From: Corallochytrium limacisporum
Taxonomy: Eukaryota > Opisthokonta
DNA length: 64,000 bases
Assembly (NCBI GenBank): GCA_002811645.1
Contig: PDIP01000022.1
Location: forward strand, 177,222-241,221
Direction of reading: 5' to 3'
Shown here: positions 57,902-64,000 of the stretch, piece by piece
Layout: each line of letters starts with the position of its first letter
Numbering within the stretch: the stretch's first letter is position 1
Translations under genes and position numbers: made by a program
The notes under the pieces: generated by a model
Database searches by the model: none
Told to the model about the DNA's origin: nothing
What the model saw: only the letters and a program-made list of their open reading frames with translations

Positions 57902-59656
57902 TTACTCCAGTTCATCCAAGCTCATCCCATTACCGTGGGCGAGTGGTGTGTGGGTGTAGCTATGAGAGCTGCCGTTGCTGATCCTGTGCTCGGGCTCTCT
58001 AGTAGCAATCGGGGATTGCACAGTATTTTTCATCAGCGCTGCGTCTTCGTCAGAAGAAACAGCGCCCTCCTCATGCACGGTAGAAAGATCGAAGCCATCT
58101 TCGTTGTTGGGCTTGACGCTTCCACTCATTGGCCTGAAGAGCAGGTACCCAAGGGCAATGAAATAGACGATGCCAAGGACGCATCCAAAACCACCTGCGA
58201 AGATTTTGTACACTGTACTATTCCCCTCTCCAAACACGGTCGCATAGATTAGGTACACGTTGGCCATGATGACAACGCTGCTCAAAATACTGCAGGTGAT
58301 GATCATTCGGTAGGAATTGACAAACCGTCCCATAATTTCTGGGTCCGACGTGAAACGAAGAAGGGGAACTAACGCAAATGGAAGTTGGAAACTTAGTATG
58401 ACTGAGGAGACAACAATTAGGAGGTTGGCACCGCGATCTCCAGCCAGCAAACAAATCAGAAGTGACGGACCAATGGCAACCGTCCGAGTCAAAATGTTTC
58501 GCTTCCATGCAGCAATTTTGATCTTCAGAAATCCATCCATGACAAACTGACCCGCAAAAGTGCCGGTAATCGTGCTGCTTTGTCCACTGGCAAGTAGAGC
58601 AATGGCAAAAAGGACACTTGCAGCGTGTCCCAAAGAGTGACCAAGCAGGTCTGACGCCTGTTCGAACCCGATGGAGTCAATGTCTTTGACAATACTCCAA
58701 TTGTTCTCTTTCGATGGGAAAAAGACCGATGCTGCGCTAATAATGACTGCCACGTTAATAATGAAGCTGACCACTAAACCGATAGCACATTCTACCGCTG
58801 TGTAAAAGTTTGCCCATTTAACTTGAATATCGCATCGACGATCAATATGACGCGTCTGCACCAAAGCACTGTGCAAGTACAGATTATGCGGCATCACTAC
58901 GGCACCGATAAGGGAAATGGCAATGAAAAGCTGATCGATATGGATGACAGGCAGAAATCCTGAAAAGAAGTTACCGCAATAGTTCCCCGGGCAATCTGGA
59001 GCACCAGGTTCACACTCAAGCTTCTGATACCATTCCTCGTCACTCATGCAGTCCGCATTGAACCAAGTTACTGGAGAAAGGATCGCCTCAACAATAAAGC
59101 AAATTCCCATAATTCCAACAAACGCCGTAATCAGAGCCTCCAGCTTTTGTATACCAAACGCTTGGATTCCAAGGAAGATCATTGTGTTCACACTGGTGAC
59201 CAGCACTCCAGCCCACAATGGCATGTCAAATAGCATTTTAAGGGCGAATGCAGAACCAACAACCTCTGGTATATCACTAGCAATGATGGCTAATTCACTA
59301 ATAATCCATAGCCCGATAGTGGTCCGCGTGCGATGTCCATATTCTTGCCTACAGCATTCTGCCAAGTGGAGTCCAGTGACTGTACCCAGACGCGCGGCCA
59401 AGATCTGAAGAAGTAAGGCAAGCCCACTTGCCATTGCCAGAACCCATAACAGAGAATAATTGAATGCAGCTCCCGAAATGATATCGCTCAGGAAGTTACC
59501 TGGATCAATATATGCAATGGATACTACAATGCCGGGTCCCAAAAAATGCGCTAATGTGGTCCAGCTAAATTTATCGTCTGCGATTCCATGAGGCAGTACA
59601 GGAGGCGCTGAGGCCTGCTTGACCATTTTCTGGATCTTATTCATAATATACTCCAT
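57902..59656 (-). CDS. NRAMP-family divalent metal transporter
   Basis: NRAMP proteins co-transport Mn2+ or Fe2+ with protons. The 584-residue product has about 11-12 hydrophobic segments with the LeuT-like fold. The metal site is complete: IAYIDPGNF (DPGN in TM1) and GAVVMPHNLYLHSAL (MPH in TM6), where the Met favours transition metals over Mg or Ca. A large Cys-containing loop (about 205-240) lies between TM segments and may be disulfide-bonded. The C-terminal tail (about 510-584) is acidic and hydrophilic. The subcellular membrane is not evident. Confidence 0.94.
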   Translation of the reverse strand: MEYIMNKIQKMVKQASAPPVLPHGIADDKFSWTTLAHFLGPGIVVSIAYIDPGNFLSDIISGAAFNYSLLWVLAMASGLALLLQILAARLGTVTGLHLAECCRQEYGHRTRTTIGLWIISELAIIASDIPEVVGSAFALKMLFDMPLWAGVLVTSVNTMIFLGIQAFGIQKLEALITAFVGIMGICFIVEAILSPVTWFNADCMSDEEWYQKLECEPGAPDCPGNYCGNFFSGFLPVIHIDQLFIAISLIGAVVMPHNLYLHSALVQTRHIDRRCDIQVKWANFYTAVECAIGLVVSFIINVAVIISAASVFFPSKENNWSIVKDIDSIGFEQASDLLGHSLGHAASVLFAIALLASGQSSTITGTFAGQFVMDGFLKIKIAAWKRNILTRTVAIGPSLLICLLAGDRGANLLIVVSSVILSFQLPFALVPLLRFTSDPEIMGRFVNSYRMIITCSILSSVVIMANVYLIYATVFGEGNSTVYKIFAGGFGCVLGIVYFIALGYLLFRPMSGSVKPNNEDGFDLSTVHEEGAVSSDEDAALMKNTVQSPIATREPEHRISNGSSHSYTHTPLAHGNGMSLDELE

Positions 59657-62600
59657 TTTGCCTGATTGACGATCCTCCTCGCTATCAGAAGGCCGGCCTT
59701 CGTCACCTAACAGAGGTCTTCGATCGTCGTAGTGATGTCTATGCAGTATGGTGACAATTTTCCTTCTGAAATCTCAGACTAACCGGTTGACTATGACTCT
59801 CTCCTCTACTTCGTAATCTACGTGCTTAATCTATTTTACGAAGCGGCCAGAAGGGTGTTCAAGCTAAACAATAAACGACCCGGAATGAAATTTAATATAA
59901 ACGGCTCCGTTGTATGGGACTATTTCGTCACCGATTTACATCCTTGATGTACCTGACAATGGCCTTCCAAAACAGAAACAAGTACTTCTTTTGTGCCACT
60001 GCAACCACTTTACTCATCAAACTAATATAATGACTTTGCATTAGGAATCATCACAATACCCTTGTCCCCGACGCGCAAAACGATGGGCACTACATGTGAC
60101 GTGCCTATGTGTATATTCTGTTGATATTACTGGCTTGGAACAGCTCCCACCAACATTTGCGAGTAGTGCATCACGTTGGAAGCCCCAAATTCTATACTCC
60201 ATCATAGACCCGCCAGTCATTGTGGACCGAAACTTTTCCGCTCGATATATCCCCAGTTTCGAACTATTCCCCTCCTCATACTGAAAATATCTGAGAAGGC
60301 TCGCTATTCGTGCACTATGGATCACATTTGCTTCTACGACGTTGACGTTGTTGCATAGACGACAAGATCCCCATTTTGTTCGCCTTGGGGGAGGGACCCG
60401 CACGAATTTGGAAGCTCCAATAGACAATGAACTGCAATTTCTTTACTCTGCTGTGGCCATACCTCCTGGATTCCTGTCTTAACCACAGCAACGTCCAAGG
60501 TCCGTCTTCTGAGGCACATTTGCTCTTTCCATACCCCAACACAATAATTCCTTCTGGTGACTGACTACGACGAACCCTCTGGCACAGGCCGGCCATATGC
60601 ATTTTGGGGAGGGGACCCCGGACCCATTGTGCCCTGCTGGAACCCTTCATTACAAAATACTGGGAACGAATAGAGCAGCAGGATTGAAAAACGACGTGAC
60701 ATCAGCGAAGGGGCGGTCCGGGTCTTGCCCGCGACCCAAAAGAAAAATTTCATATTTAGCAGATACTAGCGATAGTCTGGATCGAAAAAGTTTTCTTTCC
60801 ACGGTAGCGCACAGAGTACACTGCAGAGTGTCTCCACACAGCTGCCCCCCGGGGGGGGGGGGTTTTGCCGGCCGAACGATTTCGGAGTCTTGGGAAATTC
60901 CCCGGTTCTTCAACCTTCAGATTTGGCCAAATATTGGGGTGTCCTCTGTGATCCATCCCTGCTAGGTCCTGGTTTGGTTGGGTGGTGGTGTGAAGACCGG
61001 GGAAGTGGGAACCGGGACTCCATATATTCACTATGAACTAAAAAGTCCGTCCCGGGTTCGTCTGCTCCGGGAAAGGCATAGGAAGAGTGAGCTGATCCCT
61101 ACCCCCTCCCTTTTTCCGGAGCGGAGCTGTTTCCCATGTAAATTAACTGATACCCTTATACCAGCACCGATTATATTTAATTTGAATTGGCAAATTTACC
61201 CATGACCGGGCGGAGACCCGAACACATCACTATTCAGAGTTGGAGTTGGAGACGCCTGCCCACTGCCTGGAACGTTGGCGTATCGATGAGAAATCGAAAA
61301 AAAAGACCGTATATTAAGTATGAAAAATATGGTTTGAGCGAAATACCCGCGCGCGCGTTTGGTCCACCGAAAAAGGCCAAAAGCGGTGTAGCGAAGGAAG
61401 CAAAGGAAGAAACTTCGAAGGAGGGTTCTCCAATATATTTAATATACGTTAAATCTTAAATATAGTGCCCTTAAAAATATTTAATATAGCATTATAATAT
61501 ACTGTATATCTCAAAATTTTATGTAATCACGGTCCTTTCGCTTTCAAAGTGGAGTGTTCATCACTCCCGGAACCAAATTTGGACCTTGTACCGAAGGCGT
61601 TGGGAATTGAGGCGATAGCCGCACGGTTGGCTTGTGTGAGTACACTCTGTGCCCTGCGTTTGCTGACACATTCAATGGGTATGAGGAATCGATGTCGACA
61701 TATAAAACTTGACCATGGTGCGTATTTTGGATCAACTCAGCCTGGCACAGATCATTGAAGTGCGGGAGCATTCTTACGGGCCTTATAGATGTCCGACGAA
61801 ACTCAGAGCATATTGCAATACGTGCGGACTGCGATACTGCTCTGGACAATATGTCCCGCTTAAAAAACACAGACCACCCGCCCACCGGAGACCAATATTA
61901 TTTCGGGATTTCATTTCGTATCCAGTGCCAATCTTCGGTATATTCACTATACAGACACCGTTGCTGGTTGCATAGTGATTGCCAAACCGGTTCGAAACAT
62001 TCGAAGTCCGCACACGTTTTCATGCTCTTGTGGTGGGGAAAGGCATACCCCGGACACGTTCACGGCAGGGTTCACTATACGCGCTGAACCACTGCCCTCA
62101 ACAATCCCTCATCTATGGATCAATCAAGACATGGTACTCACATGTCAGACAGACACTAAGACGGAAGGTCTGGGCGAAAGTGCGCAGTATGCGGCTGTCA
62201 AATGCATGCTCTCGTAGATCTGTGACAATAAGCCGGCACTCTCCCAGCAACTAGAAACCATACTCTTCATTATGGCTTACCGTGGCCAGAGAAGGGGTCG
62301 AGGAAAGTTGCAACGGATTTCTATAATAAATGTATACAAAAAATGAGTGAAATCGACCTAGATCATTCCGAATTTTTCTGTGGTCTGACGGGTACAGGCA
62401 ACGCTGATCCAGCCCGTGCCCCACTGACAAAGATCGAAGGAACAGAAACTGCCGGAGACAAAAATTACAATACATTCAGTATTGAACTTGTCTCTAATTA
62501 TTTTAGCTGATTTCAGCCATTCGGGATATTTGCTCGTACGTTGAGTGGTTCCAAAAATTTCGCGGCGGAGGGTGCAAGTCTAAGCACTTTTTATCGCTCT

Positions 62601-63607
62601 GACACAGTTCTCAGTACTGAATTAAGAGGATCATTAGGGTCCGTGGCTTCTTCGGTGCGGAACGGAAGCTCAGCCCGCGAGGCTTGGGGAAGGGAGCGGG
62701 CGGACGATCGAATGCAGCGGGAGTGGCTAATACTCACAACTCTGGCCTTTGCTTTTCATTTCCAGTAGCTAATGGCCTGACTCTTTTGCTTTCCACGATG
62801 GCCTGAGGAGTAAGACGCATAGAGTGGTTCCCGTTTCCTTCAGCGTGTCTTGAAGGTGCCGGACGAAATAACGAACTTGAGAAGGTTTGTACAATCGTAC
62901 TACTAGTCTTGAAAACAGTCTGTACCAAATTCCATACAGTCAGTATTGAAACATAGCGCTGGAGATCCCATGACGTCGGTGAAAATAGGTGTGCCCTCCT
63001 CCCCACCCCCCTTCTGCGGGGAGGCAGTGGCGAGCAAGGCTCAGAAGGGGCTCAGGAACCTTAAAGTGTTGCCGGCGCACCTTTCCCTCGTGGTGTTTTC
63101 TATAGTGAATACACCGAGGTTTTCAATTCACTTGGGTCCCGCCCGGGCCTGCGCACGCACTGAAATAGGCTCGGACGGTCACGAAGGCGCAGCAAGCGTG
63201 AAAGCTTCCACTCTGGATCGTTTCGCTCGAGCAGCAAGGGCATCGTCGAGATTCAGGTTGGGATGCAGGGTCATCGGACACGTACGCAAAAGTATAACGA
63301 TGACCAACAATAGGGAAATACCTAAGCAATGGGACCGCAAAGCGCGGGGACACACCACCGCACCCGGCTCCTGCGTCAGAAAGAACCTTTGCGCAGTCCA
63401 GCCTGGATCAGGTACTAGAGATCCGGCACACAGCGTATCATCGATCGTTGATACCGCTAGGGTTATGCCCGCCTACGTTTGTTCACGGTGAGCACGGGAG
63501 AAAGTTGTTGGTGGAGTTCTGGTGAGTGGCCAAAGGAGTAAGTTCACGTAGAGTATCTCCGAAGGATTGTTCGCGCAAAGAGAAAGAGAAGAAAGTTTTC
63601 ACACACC
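59657..63607. other. Second large intergenic region, about 4 kb
   Basis: No protein gene was recognised in this stretch. It has a 6-C/12-G palindrome-like block (60845-60862), GC-rich patches (60590-60630, 63000-63250) and an AT-rich patch (61430-61530). Frames of 110-180 codons occur on both strands but have no familiar motifs. The left end should carry the NRAMP promoter and the right end that of the PLC-like gene. Together with 6810-10981 it breaks the otherwise tight packing. Confidence 0.5.
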
Positions 63608-64000
63608 ATGAAGTACATTTTCGCGTTGGCTCCTGTCTTTCTGGCTGTACAGGGTCAGATCCTGTCCTGCCAGAACGCAGAGGAAAGCATTTGTGACTTA
63701 CCATATGATAAGGTTACATTTGCAGGTGCCAAGCACGCGCTTTCCTACGCCGAGATGGCAATCGCTTGTGCCCAGACCGCTAAGGAATGCGCTGATGAGG
63801 AAACAAAGTGCACAAAGACTGAAAAGAAATGTCTCGCGGGAACGGAGGAGCAGTGTAGTTCCCGCTGCACTTCCAAGTTTCTAGGTATCTGCTTCAAGAA
63901 CGAGACTCGATGCGAGACTGTCTGCAAGGCACCTGAAGAGGACGTCTGCGTGGAGGAAGAGACCGAATGCACAGCAGAGCGCGAATACTGTGCCCTCGAG
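63608..64000 (+). CDS. Secreted Cys-rich PLC-X-like protein (partial, cut by window end)
   Basis: The first 131 residues are present and the frame is still open at 64000. A signal peptide (about 1-16, hydrophobic, cleavage near VQG) is followed by CQNAEESICDLPYDKVTFAGAKHALSYA. This resembles the start of secreted phosphatidylinositol-PLC X-like phosphodiesterases, in which Cys-Asp-x-Pro-Tyr/Phe precedes a Gly-Thr/Ala-His-Asn block carrying the first catalytic His. Here that site reads GAKHA, so the His is displaced by one residue. A Cys-rich stretch follows, with 17 Cys in about 80 residues from position 54 (the mature chain starts with two more), probably disulfide-bonded. Whether the rest encodes the X-domain barrel cannot be seen. 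Confidence 0.55.
   Translation, partial: MKYIFALAPVFLAVQGQILSCQNAEESICDLPYDKVTFAGAKHALSYAEMAIACAQTAKECADEETKCTKTEKKCLAGTEEQCSSRCTSKFLGICFKNETRCETVCKAPEEDVCVEEETECTAEREYCALE

Noticed and set aside
60041..60650. Minus-strand frames of 110-130 codons in the right gap
   Set aside because: No motif, mixed composition and overlap with other frames; a decayed gene cannot be excluded but is not supported.
62946..63491. 181-codon plus-strand frame upstream of the PLC-like gene
   Set aside because: The GC-rich sequence gives an Arg/Ser/Ala-rich product without similarity; more likely promoter and 5' UTR.

Overview
The window is nuclear DNA from a small, intron-poor eukaryote. All 35 gene calls encode eukaryotic proteins (spliceosomal Prp8, Mediator, 26S proteasome, TRAPP, COG, ESCRT-II, AP adaptor, STRIPAK, peroxisome import, ERAD). 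Nearly all read as single uninterrupted frames, including a 2368-residue Prp8. An IFT57 gene implies a flagellated stage. The combination of mitoguardin, HAX1-like, Stum/Spec3, type II PIP kinase and ANKRD54 proteins with a fungal-type histidinol phosphatase points to a unicellular opisthokont, most likely a non-animal holozoan. An intron-poor lineage such as Corallochytrium would fit. A labyrinthulomycete is a weaker alternative. This placement is inference from protein families; no rRNA or other marker gene was found.

Layout. 1-1831: no gene recognised. 1.8-6.8 kb: HIBCH, TRAPPC5, Derlin and a Stum/Spec3 membrane protein. 6.8-11.0 kb: a 4.2-kb GC- and pyrimidine-rich gap. 11-18.9 kb: MED22, IFT57 (with a +1 frame break), PEX13, a small membrane protein, mS34, an OST4-like mini-protein and a Cys-rich single-pass receptor-like protein. 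18.9-28.9 kb: mitochondrial IleRS and GatB as a divergent pair, striatin and Rpt1. 30.3-39.6 kb: mitoguardin, a CENP-T-like histone fold and Prp8. 40.3-50.2 kb: ANKRD54-like, histidinol phosphatase, AP sigma, TXNDC9/PLP3, HAX1-like, an AstE/AspA deacylase, a prefoldin-like mini-protein with a Nudix hydrolase, a Ulp1-type protease and HPRT. 50.3-59.7 kb: COG8, TFIIS, VPS25, PIP4K-like, eIF2B-beta and NRAMP. 59.7-63.6 kb: a second gap of about 4 kb. The right edge cuts a secreted Cys-rich PLC-like protein.

The architecture is unusually regular. Adjacent genes switch strand in 28 of 34 junctions. Convergent neighbours are 11-205 bp apart, while divergent neighbours are at least 433 bp apart and usually share a spacer with runs of G or C. 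Against this background two same-strand pairs stand out: prefoldin-like/Nudix (5 nt between stop and start) and AP-sigma/histidinol phosphatase (14 nt). Both look like dicistronic transcripts.

Functionally the genes are housekeeping. A mitochondrial group (HIBCH, mS34, IleRS, GatB, mitoguardin, possibly HAX1-like and the deacylase) and a membrane-traffic group (TRAPPC5, COG8, AP sigma, VPS25, Derlin, PEX13) are prominent. No mobile elements, CRISPR arrays, rRNA genes or convincing tRNA genes were seen. Start codons were chosen as the first plausible ATG; several frames stay open further upstream through non-ATG codons.
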